Shown here: one piece after another, positions 22,075-30,370 of the stretch
Position numbering within the stretch: the stretch's first letter is position 1
Layout: every line of letters begins with the position of its first letter
Origin: an uncultured Sulfitobacter sp.
GTDB taxonomy: Bacteria; Pseudomonadota; Alphaproteobacteria; Rhodobacterales; Rhodobacteraceae
Length of the DNA stretch: 64,000 bases
Direction of reading: 5' to 3'
Assembly: GCA_947501805.1 (NCBI GenBank)
Contig: CANMXJ010000014.1
Location: 35,975-99,974 of the forward strand
Made by a program: the position numbers and the translations under genes
Notes under the pieces: generated by a model
What the model saw: the letters and a program-made list of their open reading frames with translations, nothing else
Told to the model about the DNA's origin: nothing
The model's database searches: none

Positions 22075-22539
22075 TCATGCCTTCACCACCCTGAGATTGC
22101 CCTTATTGTCATAAATTTTCGGACGGGGTGTCCTGATTTTACTGAGGGGCTTTTGTTTTTGCCGCCATGACATGAACCGCTTGGGGGCAGTTTTCATATC
22201 GTCCGTTGGCAGTTCCTCCAGCGCCCAGTGTGATGATTGCCCGATACCGGACGGGCCAAGGTGGTGGCCTTGGGTCACGCGAATGAACGCCCGCGCCTCA
22301 AGTTCCTTGAACCACGCGCCCACCGTATCCTTGCTGACGTTCAGCGCCTTTGCCGCGTCCCTGTGGCTGAGAATGATACGCCCGTTGTTCGATCCGGTGA
22401 AGCGGCGTTTGAGTTCGATGTAGAGCGCACGGGGGCCGGGTTTGAGTGTCGCCCATGCCTCAGACGCCTGAAGCCACTCAGGAAGCTGGACATGACGCCC
22501 AGCCCCCTTTTTGCGGTGCTTGTAGGGTTTGCGCACCAT
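22075..22539 (-). CDS. Helix-turn-helix protein (putative replication/regulatory protein of the element)
   Basis: WATLKPGPRALYIELKRRFTGSNNGRIILSHRDAAKALNVSKDTVGAWFKELEARAFI; ATG at 22539 overlaps the upstream TAA. Confidence 0.65.
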   Translation of the reverse strand: MVRKPYKHRKKGAGRHVQLPEWLQASEAWATLKPGPRALYIELKRRFTGSNNGRIILSHRDAAKALNVSKDTVGAWFKELEARAFIRVTQGHHLGPSGIGQSSHWALEELPTDDMKTAPKRFMSWRQKQKPLSKIRTPRPKIYDNKGNLRVVKA

Positions 22540-22706
22540 TAGCGGCCCTCCCTTGCCTTGAGCGCAAGATAGACGCGCATTGCGGTGATCTGGCAGGGGC
22601 AACCGCCCAGCGATACCCAAGCGGCCTCAGTCGCCGCGCCAGCGCCCTTGCGGGCCATGATGTGCCACGCCTTGCCCTTGGGGCTGAGTTTGAAGCGGTT
22701 ATGCAT
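22539..22706 (-). CDS. Small hypothetical protein
   Basis: MHNRFKLSPKGKAWHIMARKGAGAATEAAWVSLGGCPCQITAMRVYLALKAREGR; coupled to neighbouring ORFs. Confidence 0.5.
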   Translation of the reverse strand: MHNRFKLSPKGKAWHIMARKGAGAATEAAWVSLGGCPCQITAMRVYLALKAREGR

Positions 22707-22803
22707 TGCGCGTCCCTCCAAAGTGCAGTTCGGCCACCAGGCGGGCCTGTGTTGCGGTCATGCCGTAGCGGCGTTGCAGGCGGATGATTTGAAGCTGTTT
22801 CAT
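22699..22803 (-). CDS. 34-aa small protein (MKQLQIIRLQRRYGMTATQARLVAELHFGGTRNA)
   Basis: Start overlaps the stop of the 22800..23087 ORF (ATGA); not separately listed in the ORF track; typical island small ORF. Confidence 0.45.
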   Translation of the reverse strand: MKQLQIIRLQRRYGMTATQARLVAELHFGGTRNA

Positions 22804-23087
22804 GCCGCGTCCTCCCCTTGGGCCAGCGACTTCGCCGACTTGGGAAAGCGCAGTGCCGCCCGGTCTGTGCCGGGGGCGAGACTGTAAAGCGCGACATGGC
22901 CGGGGCTGGTGTATTCGGTGTGGATCGGCCAACCGTATTCGTGCTTCAAGCGGTGGATGATTGCACCCAGCCTCCAGCCTTTGACGTTCTGGATTTGGGT
23001 CAGTTGGGAAATGGTGCGCTGGTCCAAGAGCGCCTTGCACGTCCAGTAGACGCTCGTGGGTTTGCTGTAGAAATTTGCCTGTGGCAT
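22800..23087 (-). CDS. Hypothetical protein of the integrative element
   Basis: MPQANFYSKPTSVYWTCKALLDQRTISQLTQIQNVKGWRLGAIIHRLKHEYGWPIHTEYTSPGHVALYSL; helix-turn-helix-like character; ATG 23087. Confidence 0.55.
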   Translation of the reverse strand: MPQANFYSKPTSVYWTCKALLDQRTISQLTQIQNVKGWRLGAIIHRLKHEYGWPIHTEYTSPGHVALYSLAPGTDRAALRFPKSAKSLAQGEDAA

Positions 23088-23200
23088 CTTCAATCCTTTC
23101 GATTGAAAAGGCGCGACGCTGGGCGTATTGGTAGAGGATATCTTGCGAGGATATATTCCTGTCCCAATGCCCAGCGCCTGTGCGCCGGGTGGGACGGGTC

Positions 23201-23374
23201 TTAGCCCGCAAGAGATGCAATCGCTGCATCAACGTCGGCCTCATTCCAATACAGGCGAGACCCGATTTTAGTGGGTTTGGGCAACCATCCATCCGGACCA
23301 AAGTCACGGTAGATCGCGCTTCGGCTTCGGCCACCGAGTTTCGCTTGAAGGTCGCTAAAACTTAGAAAGTGCAT
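23201..23374 (-). CDS. AlpA-family excisionase/regulator (57 aa)
   Basis: Read directly from the minus strand: MHFLSFSDLQAKLGGRSRSAIYRDFGPDGWLPKPTKIGSRLYWNEADVDAAIASLAG*; AlpA motif LGGRSRSxIYR...LPKPxKIGSRxxWxExDVxxxI; below the ORF-track length cut-off. Confidence 0.9.
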   Translation of the reverse strand: MHFLSFSDLQAKLGGRSRSAIYRDFGPDGWLPKPTKIGSRLYWNEADVDAAIASLAG

Positions 23375-23456
23375 AGTGCTGCTCCTTGGTTAATGTGGAA
23401 ACAGCATGTCTCGACGTTCAATGATTAGGAATTGTGAAACAAGGAGCCGTGCTAAA

Positions 23457-24155
23457 TCACAACCGTTCTTGAAGTAGCTTTGCCTGTCGGTGAGTGTCCC
23501 GTGCTGACTGCTCGGAGCCGGAAATAGTATTTGCGAGAATTGCAGAGCATTCCGCCCATGTCGCTTTTGCCTGTCGGGCATCCAAAACCCTAAGGTATCG
23601 AAACCATTTGTCTTTCTGACGCCTAACAATATCTTTCGGTGCGTGCCGATGTTGGATTTCTTGGAGATACTCGGTCAAACCCTCGACCTGAGGAAGAATT
23701 GGTCCGTTTAGATCGAACGAGATTGCGACAACGTTGTGTCCAAGTACGTCAGACGCCTCCATCGTACCATGTTCGACAGCCGCCCAATGTGCCCTCGTAA
23801 TGGTTCGCCTCTCTAGACGGAGATAAGGGTCCTTCACAGCATCCCAATAGTTTTTCGGTCTCTCCGAATAGAGCGGATTTGCAAGAACAGCAAAACCTAA
23901 CTCAGCGGCGCGTGCAGGTGTAGGAAAGAAAACGATTTCAGAATATTCTGGAAGCCAAATGGGGTGTACTGGCATTGGCTTTCCGGGATATCTCTCCATG
24001 TGGTCGCGAGAGCTTAAGACTTCATACCAATAGCGATAGTTCGGACTCCTTCGCTTAAACTCCCAACGCCATCGGTCATCATCCCAACTATCTACATCGC
24101 CGTATGCGTCAGGTGTCCTCCAATCTGGGCAACCGTATTCACGAGAAGGTTTCAA
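23457..24155 (-). CDS. Hypothetical protein with ICE-type 'transcriptional regulator-like' N-terminus
   Basis: REYGCPDWRTPDAYGDVDSWDDDRWRWEFKRRSPNYRYWYE; ORF-track GTG start 24203 overlaps the integrase; a TTG at 24155 overlapping the integrase TGA is an alternative. Confidence 0.6.
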   Translation of the reverse strand: MKPSREYGCPDWRTPDAYGDVDSWDDDRWRWEFKRRSPNYRYWYEVLSSRDHMERYPGKPMPVHPIWLPEYSEIVFFPTPARAAELGFAVLANPLYSERPKNYWDAVKDPYLRLERRTITRAHWAAVEHGTMEASDVLGHNVVAISFDLNGPILPQVEGLTEYLQEIQHRHAPKDIVRRQKDKWFRYLRVLDARQAKATWAECSAILANTISGSEQSARDTHRQAKLLQERL

Positions 24156-25339
24156 AAGGCCACCACCTTTTCGGTACAGGCAACCGTTACGGCATTTGCC
24201 CACCGCTCCATCAACACCCGCCGTTGCTCCAAAAAATCGGTCCGGCGATACGCCCGCTCTACTTTGCCCCCTGCTACATGCCCAAGGCAGGTTTCGGCCA
24301 CTTCATGCGGCGTGTTGGTCGCCTCTGCCACCCAATCGCGGAATGAGGACCGGAACCCGTGGGGCCGTTCTTTCATTTCCCGGCGGTCCATGTATCTCGA
24401 CATGGTGGCGTCAGAGATAACGCCGCGTTTCAGGCCGGGGAAAAGCAACCCGTCCCGCGCAAAGGGTTTGGCCTGTTCAATCACGGCTTGGGCTTCAGTG
24501 GATAGCGGCACTCGAAAATCGGTAGTTGTGCCTTTACGGCCCTTCATAAACTCAGCAGGGACCGTCCAAGTATCGCCCTCTATCTGGTCCAGATGCAGGA
24601 AGCGCACAGGCTTTGAGCGCAAGGCAGTGAGGATAAGCAAGCGCAACGCCAGTTCCGTAACGGTCCCTTCATGCAGCGATTGATAGAAAGCTGGCACGTC
24701 ATGCCAATGCAGCGCCGGGGTGTTCTGTGTCTGGTGGCGTTGCTGGCCCAAAAGCGCCTTGGCCTTTTCGGTGGCTTGCAGATCAACGTCCAAGCCCAGC
24801 GCGGCGGCATGGCGTAGACAAATGCCCAGACGGTTCATCGCCTTTCGCGCCGTTTCGGCCTTTTCGTGCCAGATCGGGGCCAAGGTGTCGCGTATATCGC
24901 GCTGGTCTATCTCGGACACTGGCACCTTACCCAGCTTAGGCAGGACGTGCAGTTCTAAAGGCGAATACCACCGCCCAGCTTTGCCATCGCCCTTCAACTC
25001 AGCCTTGCGGCTTTCATAAGCATCTAGCGCCACGTCATTCAACAGATGCAGGTTTCGGGCGGCATCGCGGGCCTTCTTTTGTCTCAGCTTGATCGGGTCT
25101 TGGCCTTTACGGGCCATGCCACGCCATTTTTCCGCTTCAATCCTCGCTTCTTTCAACGAAACGGCAGGGTAACCACCCAGCCCCATTTCTCGCCTTCTTC
25201 CATGCACATGGACCCGTAGTACCCATTTTCCCCCGTTGTCATCGTTCTTGAAAATCCAAAGCCCTCCGCCATCGGAGTGCTTGCCAGCTTTAGCGGCTTT
25301 GACGGTCTGCGCTGATAGCTTATTCAATGGGCGCGGCAT
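24152..25339 (-). CDS. Tyrosine-type site-specific integrase (P4-like, DUF4102 N-terminus)
   Basis: NKLSAQTVKAAKAGKHSDGGGLWIFKNDDNGGKWVLRVHVHGRRREMGLGGYPAVSLKEAR; catalytic-type LLILTALRSKPVRFL, HGFRSSFRDWVAE, CLGHVAGGKVERAYRR. Confidence 0.95.
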   Translation of the reverse strand: MPRPLNKLSAQTVKAAKAGKHSDGGGLWIFKNDDNGGKWVLRVHVHGRRREMGLGGYPAVSLKEARIEAEKWRGMARKGQDPIKLRQKKARDAARNLHLLNDVALDAYESRKAELKGDGKAGRWYSPLELHVLPKLGKVPVSEIDQRDIRDTLAPIWHEKAETARKAMNRLGICLRHAAALGLDVDLQATEKAKALLGQQRHQTQNTPALHWHDVPAFYQSLHEGTVTELALRLLILTALRSKPVRFLHLDQIEGDTWTVPAEFMKGRKGTTTDFRVPLSTEAQAVIEQAKPFARDGLLFPGLKRGVISDATMSRYMDRREMKERPHGFRSSFRDWVAEATNTPHEVAETCLGHVAGGKVERAYRRTDFLEQRRVLMERWANAVTVACTEKVVAF

Positions 25340-25480
25340 ACGGTCCCCCTTCTAGTCCACCCTCTACATATAGTATGGGATGGTGCACCTTGAAACACCG
25401 TAGTACAGGAAATACTTTACTTTTATGATGTTTTAGCGCTGGGCGATACACCTTGGAATACCAATATTTAGGGATACGTT

Positions 25481-25499
25481 TCCGTGTGGGGGCACCATT
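25481..25499 (+). repeat. att direct repeat, right
   Basis: TCCGTGTGGGGGCACCATT, identical to 20699..20717. Confidence 0.9.
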
Positions 25500-25805
25500 A
25501 GAACTCCATAAATCAAAAAAGACGCATTAACGCGTACGGGACCTTAATGGCCAGTTATTTAGCCCCTTTGGTCCATCCTTTCGTTTTGCGATGATCACAA
25601 ACTGCCCCTCCCTTTTCCAGAGCGATTCCTGCAATGGCGTTATCCGGACCTTTTGGGGAACCAATAAGGCAGAGACGACAAGGCGTGCTGCTATGGAGGT
25701 GGATCAGTATTAAGTTTTCAAGCCACAGATTGCTGGGGGCGTGCGCAGGCGCGACGTTTACAGTGTCATTCGGAGAGCATCCCGTTATCCCGCAGATGGC
25801 AGCAA

Positions 25806-25847
25806 ATCAGCCAGCCTTCAGAACCATGGTTCGAAAGGCTGGCTGAT
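25806..25847 (-). terminator. Long palindromic hairpin, probable terminator of the 1317-aa RTX gene
   Basis: ATCAGCCAGCCTT / AAGGCTGGCTGAT arms enclosing the palindrome GAACCATGGTTC, 24 bp past the RTX stop. Confidence 0.65.
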
Positions 25848-25870
25848 CTTAACGCTGCACTAGGTGCGGA

Positions 25871-28800
25871 TCAGAAGATAAAGTCACTGTCCGTCAGGCT
25901 GCCAATGCCAACAGCTTCGAGGACCAGCGTGCCGCCCCCGTCCCAGGCGATGGTGACATTTTCGCCGCTACCGCTTGTGACCACAGAAGACGTCGCATCA
26001 CGCCAGTCCTGATCCGATGCGCCGCCATCGGTGATGCCAAAGGCTGTGATCTCAATCGCGTCGCCAGTACTGAAATCGGTAATCCGGTCCGCACCCTGAT
26101 TGGCCGCAAAGACAAAAATATCGCCCGCACCGCCACCAGAGAGAAGATCATTGCCGCCAGCGCCGTTCAGGATGTCCTGACCGCCGCCGCCAAAGGCTTC
26201 GTCATTGCCGTCACCAAGGTCGATTTCATCGTCACCGATGCCACCAAAGATCTTGTCATTTCCATCACCGCCAAAGGCGATGTCATTGCCGGCCTGCAGA
26301 AAGACAAGATCGTTACCGGCCTGCCCCGATACAACATCGTCGTCCGCGCCAGTGTTGATGATGTCGTTGTCAGCCCCGCCGTTTGCAATGTCATTCCCCG
26401 CGCCGCCAAAAATCCGGTCGACGCCGGATCCGGCAAGAAACTCGTCAGCACCGGCACCGCCGAACATCAGGTCATCACCCGCACCGCCAAACAAAAGGTC
26501 TTCGCCCGCGCCACCATTTACCACGTCATTGCCGTTGCCGCCCGACAACACGTCACTGCCATCCTCGCCGCGCAAATTGTCAGACCCGTCTTCACCGCGC
26601 AGCGTATCATCGCCCAGACCGCCGATCAGCAGGTCAGCACCGCCAAGCCCATTAATTTCGTCGTCGCCGCCAAGCCCGTCGATGGTGTCCGCACCGGCCC
26701 CCCCGGTCAGCGCATCGTCGCCTTCGGTGGGCACTCCACCCGCCGCTGCAAGCACATCGGCAATGGTGAATGTGCCATTATCGAATTGCAGGAATTCGAA
26801 GTTCGACAGGATGTCCACCTCGCCGTTCTGCGCCGTCACGCTCACACGCCCGCCACTCAGCGATGCAAAGCTAAAATCATCCTCAACCCCGGCAAAACGC
26901 GCCGTGTCGATGCCCGTACCTCCGTCAAGTGCGTCGTTGCCCGCGCCACCGGTGATCTCATCATCATCGGCACCGCCCAGCAGCGTGTCATTGCCTGCAT
27001 CGCCGTCAAGCTCGTCTTCGCCGGTGCCGCCAACCAACAGGTTGTCCGCAGCACTTCCGGTCAGCTCGTCATCGAAATCGGAGCCGAAGACATTCTCAAT
27101 CAGGGCCAGCCTGTCGCCTTGTGCATCGCCACCGATGCCTGTGCCCGCATTCAGGAAAAGCTGGCCGATGCCTGTAATGGTATCGCTGGAGAAACTGACG
27201 CCTGCGACAACGAGATCGACCTCCACACCCACAGCGGAGGCTGTGTAATCCGCAGTATCAATCCCATCGCCACCGATCAGTATGTCCGCACCGCTGCCGC
27301 CGATCAGAAGGTCATCCCCAATGCCGCCGCTTACTTGGTCGCTCCCCGCCCCGCCGTCCAGCGTGTCATCGCCGGCATCACCAAAGATAAAGTCACCGCC
27401 AACATCGCCTGTGACTACATCATCACCGGACCCCGCTCTGATGATGTCGCTCCCGTCGCCACCGGAGATGGAGTCATGACCCTCATCACCGAGCAGGAGA
27501 TCGCTTCCGCCCTCGCCATTGATGATGTCGTTGCCGGATCCGCCAAAGACATTATCACTGTCGTCACCGGCATCGATGGTATCTCTGCCAGCATCGCCGT
27601 GGATTTCATCACGCTCCGCACCGCCACTGATCAGATCGTTGCCTGCACCGGCGGTAATTGCATCTCTGCCGTCCCCTCCGATGATGTTGTCGTTGCCAGC
27701 ACCGCCTTCGATTTCGTCTTCGCCGGCACCGCCGTCCAGCGTATCATCGCCGTTCTCGCCCCTTAGCGTATCGGCTCCACCGTCACCCGTCAGCGTGTCG
27801 TCATCGTCGCCGCCGCTCAAAACGTCGCTGTTTCCGCCGCCGTTGATATTGTCTGCACCAGTACCGCCACGGATGACGTCGCTGCCAAAGCCGCCGGTGA
27901 TCACGTCATCGCCCTCGTCGCCGTCGATTGTATCGTTGCCCTCATCGCCGGCCAGCGTGTCGGCACCCTCGCCGCCTTCAATCGTGTCGTTGGCCGCGCC
28001 GCCGCGGATCACATCGTCGCCGCCAAAGCCCAGGATAAAGTCTTGGCCGCCTTCGCCGCGCAAGACGTTGGCCGTGTTGTTTCCACCAATGTCATCCCCG
28101 GCATCAGAACCAATAACATTCTCAATCCCACGGAGTTCATCATCGCCGTGAAAGCCGGAAACACCTTCCAGCTGGATAATAGCACCCGACGCGTTTTCGT
28201 ATGAGACCGTGTCATCACCATCCCCGCCATTCAACGTGGCATTTGACGCTGAAAAGATCAGGTCATCCCCATCACCGGCAATGACGTTTACACCAAAGTC
28301 AGCCTTCAGCGTGTCATCAAAGGCGCTGCCGATCAGGCTCTCGATATCGGTGTAGCGATCGCCCGCGGCGTCACCCGTGTTCGCCGCCAGATCCGTAAAA
28401 TCAACGACCAGCCCCGCTGTCGAATTGGCATAGCTGACGGTGTCAAAATCCGAACCACCATCCATGTCATCCGCACCCGCACCGCCTATGAACAGATCGT
28501 CGCCATTGTCCCCCTCAAGTGTGTCGTTGCCTGCACCACCATCTAAGGTGTCGTTGCCGCCGTCGCCGTTGATCTTGTCATCACCATCCAGACCATTCAG
28601 CGTGTCATTGCCGCTTGTCCCGCTAAATTCATCGTTGCCATCGGTGCCGGTGATCAGATCAGGCACCTCGGTGGTGAAGACGCGGGTCACAACGTCACCT
28701 GAATCGATATTGCTGATCGCAAGCCGTCCATCTTCCATTACATTTGCCGCGATAATTGTCGGCGTATCTCCGAAATCAAAAGTGAATGTTTGACCAACGC

Positions 28801-29773
28801 CAACACCGTCGCTGTCAAAACGCCGCCCGATCAATCCGCCAAAGCCGGTGTTACTGTCCAAAAGAAACAGAAAACCGCCATCGTCCAGAGCAATAATCTC
28901 CGGGTCGTCATCTTCGTCGGCGGGGGTGTTCAGAACGCGAAAGGGTCCGGCGCGCACCGTACCGTCATTCTCAAAGACCTGATAAAAGACTTCGTTGTCC
29001 ACTTCCCGTGTCGCATAGCCGACGACGAAACCGCCGTCTTTCAAGGCGGTCACGCGTGGCTCTAAAAGGTTGGCGCGCGGGGTGCGGTCAAAACCGCTGA
29101 AGACCTCGGTGCCGTCGGGGGCCGTAATCAGGATATTGAACGAATCGTTTACGTCATTACTCCCGCCAAAACGGTCGCTGATAACAATTGTGTTCCCGTT
29201 GGCCAGCGTGTCTGAATCCAACTCGATGTTTGCGTTGCCGTTCACCGACGCAAAGCTCGTGGAGGCCGTAAATTCACCGCCCGACACATCGCGCAGTTCA
29301 ACAAGGACATTGGTGGTGCCCGTCCGCTCGGCATAGTGCAATTTCAGCGTGGAGAGGCTGTCCCCGCTCAGCGCCACATCCAAAAGGGTTGATCCCGGTG
29401 CATTCACCGTCTGCGACAGCGCGGGATTCGCCGTCGCCACCCCGTTCGTAACATCAAACACCTCGACCTGAATGTCGCCGAAATTCTCAAAACCAAAGCC
29501 GATCTGGTTGTTCTCAAGCGCGACAATATCGAACTGAAGCCCCACGTCGGTTGAGACAGTGGAAGCCAGAATCATCTCCGTCCCGATCTTGTTGCCAATG
29601 GCATCAAACTGTTGTGCGACAATATCAAAGCCCGCTGTCGTGTCGGCGTCACTGGCGACATAGGCCACAAGGAAAGTCCCATCGCTCAGCGTGATACTGT
29701 GAAGGTCAATGCCAGCTCGGGTGCTTGAGTTGGCAATGATGTCATTTGTGATTCTTTCGGGTGTAACGGTCAT
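25871..29773 (-). CDS. RTX (hemolysin-type Ca-binding repeat) protein with N-terminal beta-propeller-like repeats
   Basis: Many GGxGxDxLx nonapeptides; N-terminal DGTFLVAYVASD / DGGFVVGYATREVDNEVFYQVF / DGGFLFLL repeats; C-terminus SDQDWRDATSS...GSLTDSDFIF shared with the paralogs; ATG 29773 (MTVTPERITND). Confidence 0.92.
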   Translation of the reverse strand: MTVTPERITNDIIANSSTRAGIDLHSITLSDGTFLVAYVASDADTTAGFDIVAQQFDAIGNKIGTEMILASTVSTDVGLQFDIVALENNQIGFGFENFGDIQVEVFDVTNGVATANPALSQTVNAPGSTLLDVALSGDSLSTLKLHYAERTGTTNVLVELRDVSGGEFTASTSFASVNGNANIELDSDTLANGNTIVISDRFGGSNDVNDSFNILITAPDGTEVFSGFDRTPRANLLEPRVTALKDGGFVVGYATREVDNEVFYQVFENDGTVRAGPFRVLNTPADEDDDPEIIALDDGGFLFLLDSNTGFGGLIGRRFDSDGVGVGQTFTFDFGDTPTIIAANVMEDGRLAISNIDSGDVVTRVFTTEVPDLITGTDGNDEFSGTSGNDTLNGLDGDDKINGDGGNDTLDGGAGNDTLEGDNGDDLFIGGAGADDMDGGSDFDTVSYANSTAGLVVDFTDLAANTGDAAGDRYTDIESLIGSAFDDTLKADFGVNVIAGDGDDLIFSASNATLNGGDGDDTVSYENASGAIIQLEGVSGFHGDDELRGIENVIGSDAGDDIGGNNTANVLRGEGGQDFILGFGGDDVIRGGAANDTIEGGEGADTLAGDEGNDTIDGDEGDDVITGGFGSDVIRGGTGADNINGGGNSDVLSGGDDDDTLTGDGGADTLRGENGDDTLDGGAGEDEIEGGAGNDNIIGGDGRDAITAGAGNDLISGGAERDEIHGDAGRDTIDAGDDSDNVFGGSGNDIINGEGGSDLLLGDEGHDSISGGDGSDIIRAGSGDDVVTGDVGGDFIFGDAGDDTLDGGAGSDQVSGGIGDDLLIGGSGADILIGGDGIDTADYTASAVGVEVDLVVAGVSFSSDTITGIGQLFLNAGTGIGGDAQGDRLALIENVFGSDFDDELTGSAADNLLVGGTGEDELDGDAGNDTLLGGADDDEITGGAGNDALDGGTGIDTARFAGVEDDFSFASLSGGRVSVTAQNGEVDILSNFEFLQFDNGTFTIADVLAAAGGVPTEGDDALTGGAGADTIDGLGGDDEINGLGGADLLIGGLGDDTLRGEDGSDNLRGEDGSDVLSGGNGNDVVNGGAGEDLLFGGAGDDLMFGGAGADEFLAGSGVDRIFGGAGNDIANGGADNDIINTGADDDVVSGQAGNDLVFLQAGNDIAFGGDGNDKIFGGIGDDEIDLGDGNDEAFGGGGQDILNGAGGNDLLSGGGAGDIFVFAANQGADRITDFSTGDAIEITAFGITDGGASDQDWRDATSSVVTSGSGENVTIAWDGGGTLVLEAVGIGSLTDSDFIF

Positions 29774-30012
29774 GGGTTTTCTCCTTGTCTGATTTACGAC
29801 GCTGGTTTTGCCAGCTTCGGACATAGGTCGGACAAGCGGGCAGATCGGTTCAAAGAAAACCTAGAATGTGCGAGAAGCGGCCATGGCAAACCCTCGTAGG
29901 GTGATATTGCCACGGAAAAAGACGGCGTGTTTTTGCATGCCTAACGGAAGGCCGATATCTATCTACAGGCCACAAAGCAGACAAAAATTGCGCCATTTCG
30001 TCTGGTATTTTG

Positions 30013-30273
30013 TCACCGATAACGCCTGCCCTGAACAGCTAATCGCTGCAATTGCGGCGAAAACCAGCGCGATGTCCTGATGCGCCGGTTGTCCTTGATC
30101 CTACCAAGCATATCTTCGATCTTTTGCTGCGGCTTGTCGCGGATTCTATCATAGGGGATGCGTTTCTTTTGAGACTTTCGCGATGGAATCCACGGCTCAC
30201 CCTCCATCTCTTTCGGGTTGCTATAGAACCCGCCCGCGTCATACCCGCGATCCCACAAAAGCCCACGCACCAA
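30013..30273 (-). pseudogene. IS5-family DDE transposase C-terminal remnant
   Basis: GLLWDRGYDAGGFYSN...WIPSRKSQKKRIPYDRIRDKPQQKIEDMLGRIKDNRRI resembles the IS5 transposase C-terminus; frame is lost after DNRRI (AAIAA-like end lies in another frame); no N-terminal half. Confidence 0.8.
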
Positions 30274-30370
30274 AAGAACTCACACGTTTCCAACGGCGAG
30301 AAACATCCTGATGGAACGGTCAAGCACGCTACAGTTGAATTCGTTAACCTATTGTGTTTCGGTGTCTGGC

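Larger units (their letters stand above)
20699..25499. mobile_element. ~4.8-kb integrative element in tRNA-Thr(UGU)
   Basis: 19-bp perfect direct repeat TCCGTGTGGGGGCACCATT at the tRNA 3' end (20699..20717) and at 25481..25499; tyrosine integrase, AlpA-like excisionase, HTH and phage/ICE-like small ORFs between. Confidence 0.88.

Noticed and set aside
22699-23334. 211-aa minus-strand ORF spanning the alpA region
   Set aside because: Overlaps the better-supported AlpA (23201..23374) and 22800..23087 frames; only its last 34 codons are kept as a possible small ORF.
26205-28793. Long plus-strand ORFs opposite the 1317-aa RTX gene (347, 326, 210, 117 aa)
   Set aside because: Low-complexity Ser/Pro/Ala-rich antisense translations caused by the periodic GGxGxD codons; the minus-strand RTX frame explains the sequence.
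25871-29773. Regularly spaced 27-nt repeats resembling a CRISPR or minisatellite array
   Set aside because: Spacing equals RTX nonapeptides (9 codons), frame is continuously open, no spacer/repeat alternation, no cas genes in the window.
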